Source of the DNA: Todiramphus chloris collaris
Lineage: Eukaryota; Chordata; Aves; Coraciiformes; Alcedinidae
Direction: 5' to 3'
Length of the DNA stretch: 64,000 nt
Assembly: GCA_025345505.1 (NCBI GenBank)
Contig: JANVCC010000270.1
Location: 1,180,760 to 1,244,759 of the forward strand
Below are positions 34,201 to 47,460 of the stretch, one piece after another. The translations under genes were made by a program, and so were the position numbers. Each line of letters starts with the position of its first letter. Within the stretch, counting starts at the first letter, position 1. The notes beneath the pieces are model-generated. The model saw only the letters and a program-made list of their open reading frames with translations, searched no databases and was not told where the DNA came from.

Positions 34201-36499
34201 TCATTCCTAACCCCTGACTCATGGTGGGAGCAGCAAGATTAGCAGAAAGGGCTGTGTGAGATGACTCAGGCAGCATAGATACCAGCAAAGGTGCAGAGCC
34301 ATCCACCCCGTTCCCTCACTGCTCCTACCCTTGTCCTTCTGCCCCAGTTATCCCTCTTAGATCTGTTATTTATCGTATCTGGTCCAAGCAGACCGCAAAC
34401 GCTGGTACTGTACCCGTGGTTGCAGGTCTCCAGGCTGTCTTATGACACAAGACAACTCCAACAATCTCCCAGTAGCACAGCCCTTTCTCTTGGAAGGGTA
34501 AACCCTTCCAAAACGGACCAGCAAAGTACAGTTTGGAGCACTACGCAGCCAGGAACCCAAGTCAAACCAAAATACTCAGTATTTGAGCCGATTTTACTCC
34601 TGCTGCCTCACAATGATTGGCAGAGACGTCTGTCAGAAGATACTTGAGAGACAGCTACATCAAAACAGAGGTGACGCACTCCCAGAGCCCTTTTTGATAT
34701 AAATAGAACGTCATTACTATTCTTCTTTACACGCACTGATAAGCGGCACTTAAGATTATTAACTCTGCAGTATCACAGGAGGCATAGGACAAAAATCCAG
34801 GGCTTTTCCACTTAAAACCCACGGTGCTGCCGGGGCTGCGCAGCCAGGCTTTGCTTTGTGTTTCTCGTGGATTTCATAATTAAAGTGAGAAGATAAAGGA
34901 CTATCCTCTGAGGCTCTCGGGCTCCTAACGAGCTGGTTCTGCGGCGAGGCGGCAGTGCCTGGTGCCGTGGTGAACAAACAGCCTCTGTCTGGGCGCCCAG
35001 TGTGCAGCCCAGGAAGGGTACCGGGGGGAGCGGGGGGCTCTTCGGGGTGCTTCCCACCCCCAGCACTAATCCATCAAACTGACCACCACCCCCCCATCTC
35101 CCCTCTTCATTTAGGAAGAAGGTCCAGGCCAACAAGCTGCACTTCTGGGTATGGAATCTTTTACTGTAGTGGAGGTAACGTTGCTCACGGGGATAGTTTA
35201 ACTGGGGGGGGGGAACAAATAAACAAACCAAACCACCACAACAACAGCAATAGAAGCCCAAGGCCCCCAAACCCTCACGACACAGGCAGGCTGAGCTACC
35301 TGGATTCTCATTTACTCCTTCCCCGACCCAAGAGGAATTAATCTTTATACCCAATGCATCAGCAAGCTGCCTGCTGAGAGGGCTCTCAAAGGTGCCGGAG
35401 AGTGCAGACCAGAGCATGATATAGATGTCTCATGATCTAAAAAGAGCCCACAGCATTTTGTGCTGAGGTGATGGCAAGCTCGGAGCTGGGGGTGCAGGAT
35501 CCTGGCCCACAGAGCCACATTTTGGGTCCTCCCAGGCTGGGCAGAGCGTGGGCAGAGCAAGCGTGGGTCAGGCAGACAGAGCAGGCTGCGCTGGAGCCTG
35601 CCCTAGGGGCAGGGGGGGGAGGTTGGGTTGCTCTTTGCAAACAGATGGTTTTGTGCCCATGAAACCACGCCTTGCTTACCCTTGCACAAGTTGGTGAACA
35701 GCTCTTCCCGTCAATATTCAAAGTCATGTTTTGAACCCTCAGCAGCTGGATGCCTAAGGGAATGTTATGCAGGATACGGTCTCCAAAGATGCTATAAATC
35801 GTGTGATTTGTGCTCACTGACACCGCCTTAAAACATTTGCTTACCTTTTCTGCCCAGACACAGCAGAGTCAGAGGATATTTTATCCATCCTTACCACTGA
35901 CTCAAAGCTTTCTCAGAGAAAACAATGCCATTACGTGTGTGACACAGCCTGCACCACCTCAGCCAGGGGAGAGTGGAGTCATGTAGCACATACCCTGGCT
36001 GCTATTTCTTAGGCTAGGATTTAGAAATCATTAATACTGAATCCATGCCCAGCAGAAGTCTGATCCAGATTAGAAATGCTCTCGCAGACACGTCTGTCAG
36101 AAGGAGCTGGTGCACACAGTGCAGAATTTATACACTTTACAGGATAGCTACATCCAGAGGCATCCGTCCTGGTGGTGCAGATAAGCAGGAAATGATCTAC
36201 CAGAGCCTGCTGAAAAATAGGTGATACATTGATATGTTTAAGAAAATTGAAGCAAGAGAATCTAACTATACCATACCAGCAGCTGTAAGCCACATGGTTC
36301 TAAGCATTTTTGGCCTGGTTTTAGGTCTTTACCTTCCCAACAACAGCAAAAGGAATGATGCTCTGCTGATGTTTTGCTCTTACAAAGCAGATCCAGGTGG
36401 TAAGCTCCAGACTGTCCCTGATGTTCCTCCCCAGGCGCTGTGAAGCCCTTCACCTGATTCACTGTGAAGCCTCCCAGCCCCAAGGACTGGTTTACAAAA
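31269..36499. other. No gene seen
   Basis: Single-copy sequence. A plus-strand AATAAA at about 32093-32098 follows a TGTGTATTGTC context and could be a poly(A) site, but no upstream exon is identifiable. A ten-G run (35204-35213) is followed by an A/C-rich tract to about 35251. Confidence 0.45.
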
Positions 36500-36710
36500 A
36501 TTAGATCCCACCTTTTTAACTACAATCAGTTTTAAACAGATCCAGTTAATTCTCCAGAAACCCCTTTGGGGACACAGTTGTGTTCATTTATAACAGTTAT
36601 GGCTTAGAGCAATTTACCTCTCAGTTGGTAAGTTAATTGTGGTATCAATTTGAAGCCTGGCTTGGTAGTTTATTAACTTGAAACCAAGATGCAATTGCTT
36701 TTAGTCAAAA
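36500..36710. promoter_or_regulatory. AT-rich enhancer-like block
   Basis: Repeat-free with several TTAATT cores and a GGTTAA-like texture (AACTACAATCAGTTTTAAAC, TAAGTTAATTGTGG). Candidate conserved noncoding sequence, inferred from texture only. Confidence 0.25.
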
Positions 36711-37259
36711 TATTGTGTTTCCAGTTGTGTGTCCAGGTGATGTTTTCCATAACCGACTACAGTTAAGCCAGTTCAACCACTTGCTCAGATCAGCCCCAAA
36801 TCCCCTGCCCCAATTACACAGTGTTTGCTTTAGAAGGTTAAGCAATGCACAAGTGACTGATCCATCTGTCCCTCTGCTAAAGAAAAGGGTAGCACAGGCA
36901 GTGCTCGATCCTCTGTTAGAAGCACCTCAACACACACGAGAGATGCTGAAGGCTTGCAGTGAATTGGCAGCAATGAAGAATGTGACCCTCAGGTTTCCCT
37001 TTCGGTCCGTCAGCTCCTCAAAGACCCCCGGCTTTAAGCACAGAGCATTTACCAAGTGCTGGGTTTCACACACCCATTTGTTTGCTGTACTTGCCCCAGA
37101 TGCTAATTATGGCCTCGTCTGTGTAGTGTAACTACACCCTAGACACAAAACCATTAGCTACTCCTACGATACACGAGGGAACAGGCTTGTGTTTCTGAAA
37201 GCTTGGGGCTGGCACTGCTGGGAACACACTGAGACCAAGGAAGCAGTTCGGTTAAAAGC

Positions 37260-37400
37260 ACGTGCTCCCTTGTATGGTGATCACCCCAAACTAGCTTCAC
37301 TCCTGACCAGCACTTTCAGCTTAATGAGGTATAAAACCTAATTAAATAAATCCAGAGGATTAAGCTAATATAATCAAATAACATTAATGAAACAACATTT
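37260..37400. promoter_or_regulatory. AT-rich enhancer-like block
   Basis: A run of ATTAA, TTAATG, CTAATTAAATAAAT and TAATATAATC motifs in 140 bp, with homeodomain cores and no repeats or coding frame. Confidence 0.27.
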
Positions 37401-39394
37401 GCTGTCATTTCGAGGATGGGAGAAGAGCAGCAGGGACAACAGTACCGATGCTCTCACCTGATGGTGCTGCCAGTTCGATGATGCTAAGCAGCATCGGACC
37501 CCTTTCCTGCCATAGCTGGGCCTGTGGCATCACACCATGGCTCCATTTCATCGCGGGCAGAGAGACCTTTCCGTTCCACCAGCACAAGCTTTCCAAGTGC
37601 TGCCATATCTCGGGAGGGCACCAGGGGTCACAGCTATACACCAAGCTCTGGGGGGGATTTTTCATTTCAGCTTGGTTCCTTTTCAGAGCCAAAGTTCCCT
37701 CCAGTTTTCCCCGGCCACCTCTCTCTGGGGGCAGCTTCCCTGCTGAGGTTTGCCCCCGGTGTGCAAGTACCAGCGGACACCACATCGTCGTGACTGGAAC
37801 CGATGCGAAGCTAACGGCCTTGGGTTTGTTGGGGGTTTCTGTAGCTTTTAGTGTGCTACAGTAATTTGTCTATAAACTTTAAGTGTAAAAAGATCTTCCT
37901 CACCTGCCTATGCAAAGCCAACCTCTACTGCAGAAAAAAACCAGTGTCACTTCTTCCTCAGCTGGTCTGTGGCAGTACCACAGGGCAGTAAAAAAAACCC
38001 TAAACCTGCTCCTTCCTCAGAGTATTTGCTTCCAGCCCACGCTCACCATCTCTACAGCCTTGTTCCATCTCCACCACCTTCAGCAGGAGGAAGGGAGATG
38101 CTGAAGGCAGCCTCTCAGGCTCTGACAGGAGTCATGGATGAAAGACTAAGTGGTTGCAAAGCTGATTAACACTCACGCCATCATCAGGCATGAGCTTCCA
38201 CTCCCTCTCTAATTATGCCTGTGGCCTTCCCTCTCACATCCAAACCCTCCCCTGCTCTTAGGCAGATGTGCTGATGGGCAGGCCAGCCCCTGGCAGCGCT
38301 GGGGGAAGGTGCTGTGCCCACGCCGAGGCCAGCCTGCTTCTCTTCACAGCCCAGATCCGCTGGGCAGGGAGGAGCTCAGGTGACACATCCCGTTTCGCAG
38401 CTCTCTAATGTCAGGATTTGGCTGAGAACGGCTCTTATTTACTCTCCTGGCATAAAATCATTGCACTTGTGGCACATGAACCACAACCTTGCCATCCCTG
38501 CCATACCTTCTGCCCACCCTGAAGACAATTCCCGTGGAAGCTGCTTTTGCCAGCCTTGCACAGCTTCACTAGCTCTTCTGAGACAGGGAACCTTCCCAGA
38601 AAGCACCTGCAGCCCCTTCCTACCCCCATGGGAACCACAAACCCTGAAGGAACTGGGTGGGTGGGAACAGAAGAGAAGCAGCAATCCTTGGGCAAGGCAC
38701 TTGCAGGTAAGTGCGCAGTAAGAAACGAGAAGCTCTGAGGCAAGCTTCAGTGTGACTCATTTTGAGGCAGCACAGAGCAAGAGAAAGAGCTATTTTTTTT
38801 TTTCCTCCATGCAAATTAAAAGAAGCCTTGGGTGTGTACAAGGGCTTGAAAGGATGGAGTGCTCAAGTTCCTAGAGGAACGCCACTAAGCAGGAATAACT
38901 GAGACTCTGTAGTGTTCTGGAGACACAGCAGCTCCTCCTGAAGCACCAATACAACATCTGCCAAGCTTCGAGCAAGCCTTGCCACTGTTTTGCATCCTCA
39001 TCCATGATTTACAGAGACTTTGCTTCACCACTTGAACAAAAAAACGAAGAGCCTCGGTCCATCACCTGTATCAAGGGATTCAAAGGCTGCAAACAGAAGG
39101 AAAACTGCCGTCTCAGACGGTTGCAGCTTCACAAGCTTGCAGTAGCCTCGGTTCTGTTTTGTTGTAGCAGAGAAGCTGCTGCCTGTAACCCAAAGGAGAA
39201 AGCGTCCTGCCTCCCTACCGACAGTCTGAGCTGCCCCCCAGCGGAACCAGCAGCCGCTGCATCCCCCCAGCCTGCGGACACTGGAGCATCGCTCCTCCTG
39301 GCTACGAGAGTCCAGTGACCACCAGTAACACTCGATTTGCCCGCAGCATTCCCCGCCGGCAGATGATTTATTAGCACTTCAGAGCTGATCTACC
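37401..39394. other. No gene seen
   Basis: Moderately GC-rich single-copy sequence. Frames at 37405-37864 and 38314-38743 overlap on both strands and lack domains. Confidence 0.5.
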
Positions 39395-39462
39395 ACCATT
39401 CCCACTTTTCACAAGGGAAACTGAGGCACAAGGGTCAAGCCAAACACACAGCTAGCAACAGA
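39395..39462 (+). mobile_element. MIR/CORE-SINE-like fossil
   Basis: CACTTTTCACAAGGGAAACT, then GAGGCACAAGGGTCAAG, then CACACAGCTAGCAACAGA closely follow the MIR core order (GGGAAACTGAGGCAC, GTCACACAGCTAG). This is the best MIR-like match in the window. The identity is from memory and needs a repeat search. Confidence 0.55.
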
Positions 39463-42400
39463 CCGTGCCTGTGGTGGATGTCCTAGGGTTGGCTCCTGAG
39501 CCAAGGAAGGTCCTGTGTTTTCTTAGTTCAGAGGGCACAGGGCAGAGCAGGGGAAGAGGCAGAAACACAGCAGGGGCCAGGGGTGGGATTAAGCCTGACA
39601 CACTTAACCTGGACAACCGATTGACCATTTTTCTTCTCTTTGTGGTCTTCTGTATTTTCTTACAAGTGAAATGAGCAAACAGCCTGGTTTGAGAGATGCC
39701 TGCGGGGATCTTGCAAGCTGTCACCAGTTATTTTTCTCTCTAGGAGAGTGCTCTGGTTGCTGCAAGAAAGACCTTGCCATATGGCAGGGTCTGGAGGGGA
39801 AACGATGCAGGGCTGCCTGTACAGCTGGCAGGGCAGCTCCCAGCAGTAAATGGGCAGCCAGAAAGTTGCAGAGGTGCCACAAATGATGAGGAAGTGCTGC
39901 AGAGGCAGGCACAGTCCTCACCAAAATGCAGACAGAAGTTGTCCTTGCATTAGCCCATGACCACCTTACGTGCATCAGGTATGTGACCTATATGCCAGGC
40001 CTTGTGAGAAGCATACCTGCAAAGCCTCACCTGGTGAGCTGGGTCGCTCAGAACACGCAGCAGTGACCGCTGGGATCTGGGGGTTTGCTGCCCAGCAGCC
40101 AGCACCTCAGGCTGTTCCTGCTCCAGGCAGACTCCCACCTTCCAACCCACTTGCCAATTTGCTGTGCCTTTCCTCCCCTTCCCAGGAAAGGTGCTGCAGA
40201 CACCAAGCAGGAGGCAGACACCCGCGTTCACCACTCACCAAGGCCAATGAAGACCTGCAGTGGGTCAACAACACTTCCACTTCCCCACTGCAAGTTCACA
40301 TCACTGGAAGCCAACTTCAGACCAAGAGCCAAGGGCTACCCGGTGGCTCAGAGCAGTCCCAGACGGCAGTACTGTCACCTCTGCTCGATGGCATCATCGA
40401 GCACCAACAAAAACATGCCCTTGATAGATTTACCAGGAGGTGCCTATTTCAGAGACGGGTTCTCCAACTTTATATTTTAGAGATTAAAAAATGACCTACT
40501 TTTCATTCTACCTGGGGAAGAAAAGGCACTTTCGATTGCAGTGCGAGGGGATTTTCCAGAGAGTCTCCATGAAAATATTCATCCCAAGTGGTGTTATCTA
40601 CTTAACCCCATGCACTGCTGCATCAAAACCACAACTGGTGCAGCCCTCGGGCTGGTGACTTCACTGGTTGATTAGCAGAGGAAAATGAGCTGTGGTTTCA
40701 AACCCAGGCAGCCTCATGAAGCCAGACCTAGGCACAGACAAGTCCAAGCAGAGCAGTTCCATGAAAGCCCCAAGATTTGGTGTGGGGGGGAAGTGACTGG
40801 GGAAAGGAGAAAACTAAGTAAACTTTATTTACCAGACAGACTTTGTTATTTAATCTGTTGCTCCAGATGCTCAGTAAATTAAATCCAGGGAATGTACTCT
40901 GCCAGGCAATCACGTCCTGATGGACACCACATCCAGGTACACAGGCTGCTAAATTGCCACGAAACCTTCACCCTGGAGCCAGGGGAGAGAGCACTGATGG
41001 GTTTATTCCCGCTCTGAACAGGCCCTGCCAGGTGAGAGCCCATCACGCTCTGACCAGACAGTCACAGCAGACAGGATGCTCGTGGTGCCATCTGTCCCCC
41101 CCTTGGGAACCTGCATCTCTGGGGATCCATTTGCACTTCCATCTGTGATTTCTGCCCGAGCCCGTGGGATGACTTTTACACACACCAGTGTCTAAAGTGC
41201 ACTGACGTGCTCATCTGGGTTTTAAGCTTTGCACATTAAGCTTGATACTGCCCTGCCGTTCCTGGCACATCTGGCCCGCTCAGTCTTTTGATAAAGAAAA
41301 AAAAACCCCAACAAACTACACCAGGAGAGGAAAGGATTTGCTTTTGAAAATCAGTGTAGTAAATAAGAAACAGCTAGCCAGCATTAGCAGTAAATGCCAA
41401 CTCCTTTGCCTGCACGAAGTAAGATTTCTGGCAATATTAAGGAAGAAAACGGATTCCAAGGAAGGTCTCTTCTGGCTTGGTCCAACAACTACAGGAGTTA
41501 CCACCTTTCTCTGCCATCTAGAAGGGTTTGCTGTGCCCGAAGCACACCCAGAAACCTTGGGGATGGTGAAGAGAGTCTTGTGGGGACGCTTCCAAGTCAG
41601 ACAGTTCTGTTTCACCCAGGGATGGGTGTGGGACACAGGAGGATTAGAGCCCCACAGCAATAATGCAGACCTGGCAGCCCATCACCTCCTGCCCGAGGCC
41701 AGCGATCTGTTTGTGTGTGGAGCAGGTACTTCTGCCGGGATGAGGGGATTCAGGGCAGGCAGGGCTGTGAGATCCTTGCTGCCACTGCAGTGGGAAAGGG
41801 GGGCACTCACGGAAGAGCCCTGGATATCCTCACAGCACAAGCAGAGAAACACAGCTGAGGCAGAGGCTCGAAAGGGCAAAGCAGCCCCTGAATGAGTGGA
41901 TATGTGCAGCACGGAAACAATGGCAGCATTTATTTTATATTTAGCGAGCTGTTCTCCTGAAAAGCGATCTGTCACATTTTGGAAGTCACATCATAGATCA
42001 GGTTTGGATTTCCTCGTCCTCACAAGTGACCAAGGAGGTACCATTGACACGAGCAGCTTCACATTTCTCCTGCCAGGCAGCCACAAAGCCCTTCAACCTA
42101 AAAACACAGGTTGGAGTTCTACGGAGTGGGTTTTAATAAAAGGCTCTGTCTAGGATGGCTGCGGAAGGCATTAATATTTATGCCCAACTGAAAGAGGGCT
42201 GCTTGTCAGTTAGTGCCATGCATCTACTGAACACCTTAATCTCTCTAGTCACTGTTGCTCAGCTTTTCTTTAAATTTAGCTGCCTTTCTTGCTGTGACCT
42301 ATTTTCTAGAGAACATACACTCAGCTAATGCTGGTAGATCAAATCCAAACTGTCGCTGTGCTTCCTTTGAAGAGATGCATCCTTTGCATTCAAAATAAAC

Positions 42401-43799
42401 CATCCATTTTCCTGCCCCCTTGGCATTTATTTCTAAATGGAAAAGTAGACCTGATGGGATGCCCAGCTTGATCTGAGAATCAGTTATCCCTGTTACCAAA
42501 AGTATTTCTGGATTACAGCAACAAAAGCTCATTATTTTCCTTGAAACAGGATGGGATACTCCTACAAGTAGCTCAATTGCTCTCTCTTGTCCACCATACG
42601 CAGTACACAGCAGATGGGAACAGCTCTGATCTGATTTTTGATACATTTGTCCCTTTCTCTACCTCTGTGGGTTCAGTCGCTGCTTCTGAAGCATGTTAGA
42701 CCCTCAAATATATTAACTTAAATTGACGAAGCTGAGCCCAGTGGAAAGGAAAAACCTTTGTAATTCTTCCTACAATCAGCTCAGCACCAGACGCGCTCAG
42801 CACCACTTCAGCACCTGGTCACAGCTCCAAGTCTTTCTAGCCTTTAACGTACTGCAAGAGATTATTCATCTTCAATGCCCAGCAGCACGCCCGCCTATGC
42901 AGCGCGCATCCCTCTCCCGGTACCTACCCTGGGATGACCAGGAGTTCATTTCAGTCCAGTGAAGTGTTTTCCTGTCTCTAAGCTGCTTTTGGAAGAGCAG
43001 ATGTGAGCTCCTCAGTCACTTGGGTGTTTACTGAAAACCATACCCTGCTCGTAATAATTAAAAGGAGAACAGCACTCATTGCAGATCCTAATTAGCACTA
43101 GGTTTGGCAGAGGGTTCTGCATCATACATGTGTGATGTTTAATGAGCACATGGCAGATGTTAATTGTTGAACACACAGCTGGAAGAGGTTCCCCTCCCTC
43201 CCACAGTAGAATGGTGAAGGGGAACCAGCCACAAATACCACTGGGACCTAAACCGTCCGTTGCAGAAGCATCTCGAGCTGACCTGTTCTTTATTTCCCCA
43301 TCACTGACTCCTAGAGGTCCACCCTGATTTTTATAGGGCTTGTGCAGACCCACGTTTTTCCAGGGCTGCTGCATGTCTCACAATGATGAAGGCAAAGCTG
43401 CAAGAGGTTATTTTCATGAAGTAAAAGGGATAAAACCCCCCAGAGCCAGCCAAGTGCTAGTTGACACGGCACACATACAATTCCTACTGCATCTCTCAGA
43501 GCAGTCCCAGTTCTCTCGGAACTTGGTGTGACTAGAGCTGTGCCCCCTGCCTGCCAGCAGTGCACAAGTGACCCCCACAGACATCTCTATCAGGTGATGA
43601 AGGACAGCAATAAAGAACTGTCAGAAGTCCCCCCATCAAGGGGCTGCTGCCCTGTCAGGAGAGCCTCGTGGCTAGCGGGTGGCTGTGGTGGTGGCCAAAC
43701 ATCAGCAGCACCCAGGCACGTGCTCAGCTGATGCTGGTCCATCACAGCAAGCAGCTCCTGAACTCTCCAGCACCATTGCAGGAGCCCCCCATTAAATAT
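39463..43799. other. No gene seen
   Basis: Includes the 217-codon plus-strand frame at 41242-41895 and a 115-codon minus-strand frame at 42299-42646. Neither has recognisable domains or exon borders, and both could be chance. No interspersed repeat was recognised. Confidence 0.45.
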
Positions 43800-44200
43800 G
43801 AATTTCCTATGGTGTGAAGCTGCCACCTGCTATAAATAGCGAGGCATGTGTTTTAATCATTGTATTGGAATATGGAAGCCTGGAAATTGAATATTTATTG
43901 CTGTTCACAATGTTCTGCTGCTTGCTAAGCTCCCCTAAATGATTAGTAGCTTCTGACATCAAAAACTCATTTCGTTTTTCCCCAAGCTCTGCAGAAGCTG
44001 CAAACAGAGACATCTGCAACTGGGCTTTAAGAAAAATATTTTAAAAAACCAAACCAGGGCAGCTTTTTTCAGCATATTGAGCCAAAAGGCTCATTTTTAC
44101 CTGTAGTTAAATGAAGGATTTATAACAATTGATGAAAATAAACCCAATTATAATAAACCCTCTGATAGTCTTGCCTGGAACATCAGTTAATCCCCTGAGA
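43800..44200. promoter_or_regulatory. AT-rich enhancer-like block (candidate conserved noncoding element)
   Basis: Dense TAAT/ATTA cores (TTTTAATCATTG, TTATAACAATTGATG, CCAATTATAATAAAC), a CTATAAATAG motif near 43829-43839 and no repeats. It directly precedes the CR1 copy at 44289. The TATA-like motif has no downstream exon that I can see. Confidence 0.32.
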
Positions 44201-44288
44201 GCTTTTCCCAGAGTCAATGAGCTGCAGCTGCACTCACCTTGGAAATTTTGTTGTTTGTTCAAATAAACAGCCCTGGGTTAGAGCTCAA

Positions 44289-44472
44289 CAGCCCTGGAGA
44301 GGGAGAAATTGTTCCTCAGCTCCAACCTAAACCTCCCCTGGGGCAACTTGAGGCTGGTTCCTCTTGTGCTGTTCCTTGGTCTGGTTTCCCAGGTCCCTGA
44401 GCTGCTCCTCACCAGACCCCTGCTCCAGCCCCTTCCCCAGCTCCATTGCCCTTCTCTGGCCACGCTTCTGGA
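44289..44472 (-). mobile_element. CR1 LINE with internal deletion
   Basis: Matches the other copies on the minus strand through GAAATTGTTCCTCAGCTCCA, CCTAAACCTCCCCTGGGGCA, then CTGCTCCTCACCAGACCC and TTCCCCAGCTCCATTGCCC. A segment of roughly 90 bp present in the other copies is missing from the middle. Confidence 0.82.
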
Positions 44473-47169
44473 GAGAGCCATGGCAGCAAAACTCCCTTTT
44501 TTTTTTTCCTCCATTTTACTGTAAGGAAAGAAGAAAATGGAAGCGTACAAACTCTGAATAAGAAGGAGGAAGCATTTTTTGTTCTTACACAAGAAAATTG
44601 CACAACTTGGTTTAGCAGCATATTTTGTAACATAGCCCGTTGCCTGACCTTTAGCACTCGAGGGCCCACAGAAATCAGAGCGCTCTCAGCAAGCTGAAAA
44701 GATCTAACGGCGAAGGGGAGCGGCACGTTTCACAGCGAGACGAGGGGGTTCAGAACATCATCTGTTTTCCCAGTTTCACACGGGTTTTTCCCTAGGCTGG
44801 AATGGCCATCAGGGATACAAAGCACATCTCCCCGTCCCGGATGCGCTGGGCTGTGTACTTGCTCTCTGCATATTTCTCACTCACTCCTTATCCTCGTAAC
44901 CATAGAAACCACTTATGGCAAATTCCTTCAAAACACAAAAGCAGGAGGACAGAAAGGAGCAAACAATTTAAGAAGGTTGTACACCAAGAACAAGACAGCA
45001 TTTTGTCTTCGCAGCAGCGTTCCCAATGGCTTGGGGAATACGCAGGGCAGGAGAACACCACAGCCTCCCGATGCTGAGGGTCAGCTGCTGGGCTGCTCAC
45101 CTTCCTCACTGGACAGTAACACAGGGTTTCATTAATGCTTTCCTTCAGCCCTGCAGTCGTGCTCGGAAGCCTTGCACACGTGCAGTGTCGAAGCCTTTCT
45201 GAAAGCCTTGGCAGATCAAAGGACTCAACACTGAATGTTCACAGCAGCATACGACAGCCTCCTGTCACACCTGGGACAGATGCACTTTGAATTTTAAGTA
45301 GTAACAGATTTTTTCCTCTTCAAAAGTAAAAAATAAAGGTACTCTTCTGTGTAAAATCGTAATAACGAAGAGTCATATCTGAGCAGACCTTGATCCATCC
45401 TAGTTCAGTTTTCTGCTTCCAACAGTGCCTGTAAATGAGGGAGAGCAAGTACTGCTCAGGAGGCACTTCCACCCTGATACTCCAGCTCTCCCCAGCCTCA
45501 GGGGACTCCCTGAGCACATTGTGGTTCTCCTGGATAATAAACCTCAAAGCAGCAATATTCCAAACCCTTTTCCAGGCTCCTTTCCAAAGCCCTATCTGGT
45601 CGGCAGTGCCGCTGGCCTCATTCACTCCCCATGAACAACCACCTCCTGTTGGCACCAAGCCTGCCTCCTAGGTCCTGTTCTCACACCGGGGGATAGAACA
45701 CGCTCTGTTCACCCCTCCCGTGATTTTGTAGATCTCATCATCCCAGCCACCCTTGGAAAAGGACAGCGTGGCAAGCTCAGCCCACCTCACTGTTCCTTGA
45801 GCGGATCATCTCACACCTTTGCTCACACGCCTCGCGCTTCTGCAGGCTCTCCTGCCGCAATATACCCAGGGACGAGAGGGCTGGAGCTGCACGGAGAGGA
45901 GAACCTCGGAGTCATGCAGTGGCTTTTCAGCTCTGTCTTCCCACAAAGTAATAATATTCCATCTTTTTTTCCTGTTGCTACTGAGCGTGAAGCTGTTGGT
46001 CTCACAGAACTATTACCAACCCGCAACAATGAGGACGGCTTGTTATAGTGAAGCTATCCAGGGTGAAAATGGCTTTAAAAACCAGACCTTGCCATAATGG
46101 TGTAGGAATACACGGAAAACCAGGCCTGGAGGCCTGAAACAGTATTTGTGGCTTGGTTTATTTTAAACTAATAAACATAGTTGTCAAGTTTTAGGAACAT
46201 AGTAAAGATGATGCAGGAAGACTGTACCTAAAACCTTCATCTCTTCTCCTCCCCCATTCGTAGTAGTTGCTCTAAAAATGTAACTGCCTAAAAACGTTTG
46301 TACACCCACATCCACATCTATTTACATTTATCTCAGCTGCCTAAAGCAAACGTTTATCTTGGGTCAGCTTCCAGAGACACCTCCAAGAGTCAGCAGCACA
46401 GGCGTTCACAGGGGAAATGAAATCAAACATGGTCATTTCTTCACCTTTAATGTTTAACATGAACCATGCACCCGAGCGTCCCTCCTTGGCTCCTGAACAG
46501 GGAATTCCAAACAGCAGCTACCCAGAGGATGGGAAGGGTGAATGGTTGCCATGGGTCACAAGAGACTCCTCAGCTCTGCAGATGAGGTGGAATAAGGACT
46601 TGGAATCCTGGTCCAAAAGGCTCCCAGGTAGGGCTTAGTATTTCCTACAGGAAATTAGACAGCTGATCCTAGCCAAAGGAAGTGGCCCTGAGGAACTGGT
46701 ATTCATGGCATGTCACATCCTTTCTCTCAGGCTCAGAAGGTTTAAACTCAAAAAGTTTAAAGTGTTACACCGGATCTAAAGAGAGAGAACCGGGGCTTAC
46801 CTGGAATCTGCAAAGTGCTGCATCTCCCCAGGGTGGCTGAGCAGCAGACCCTGCTACGCCCTTGTGCTGACGCTGATGTAGAGGTGGCTTATTTGGGAAG
46901 AGCTTGGTTACCTACATCCCATGGAGGAGTGTGCAGAGCAGGGACACCTCAAGGCCTGACCCAAGCAGAAATTCAATGCCACCACTCTTAGAAGAGTGGG
47001 AACAGCCACGTGGGAAGTTCCTCCCATGCTCTAGAAAGCTCACTACAAGTTTTCACTGCTCAGAGTAACACCTCTTCCAAATGTGTGCCACATGCAACTG
47101 CTTTAACCAAGAATTCCGCATGCCTTGGTGCTGTCAGTGTCGATGTTTCCAGGCTGTAGCCCTTGCCTT
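44473..47169. other. No gene seen
   Basis: Single-copy DNA with a T-run near 44496-44508 and scattered short frames. No recognised feature. Confidence 0.5.
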
Positions 47170-47460
47170 TGCTGCAGTCATAAGCAGCAGGCAGCTATTT
47201 TTAGCTCAGCAGCCTGGAGTCCCATTTGATGATGTGTTATGTTGGAAGCTGCTTCTCTGATGGGAATGATAACGGCACGGTACACGGGGAGCAGGCTAAT
47301 TAAATGTGTTGGGGGAGGCTCCCCAGTGAGAGCATCCAACTGCATATAAAATATGAAGGAGATCCATCTTCCTTCACAGCTATTAATGAAACACCGTTTA
47401 GATGCTTAATAAACTTGCACATTAAATGCTAACTGCATCCTGCTTCCCTCGTTAACCCGA
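47170..47460. promoter_or_regulatory. Enhancer-like block (candidate conserved noncoding element)
   Basis: Repeat-free and non-coding. It has GCTAATTAAATGTG, GCTATTAATGAAACAC, CTTAATAAACTTGCAC and a TATAAAATATGAAGG segment, mixed with GC-rich motifs. It is among the most enhancer-like stretches by eye; conservation is untested. Confidence 0.35.

Noticed and set aside
41242-41895. 217-codon plus-strand frame starting with ATG
   Set aside because: No recognisable motif, no codon-bias argument, no splice-compatible neighbours. Long enough to note but not to call.
42299-42646. 115-codon minus-strand frame
   Set aside because: Composition is not implausible, but no family resemblance and no exon borders.
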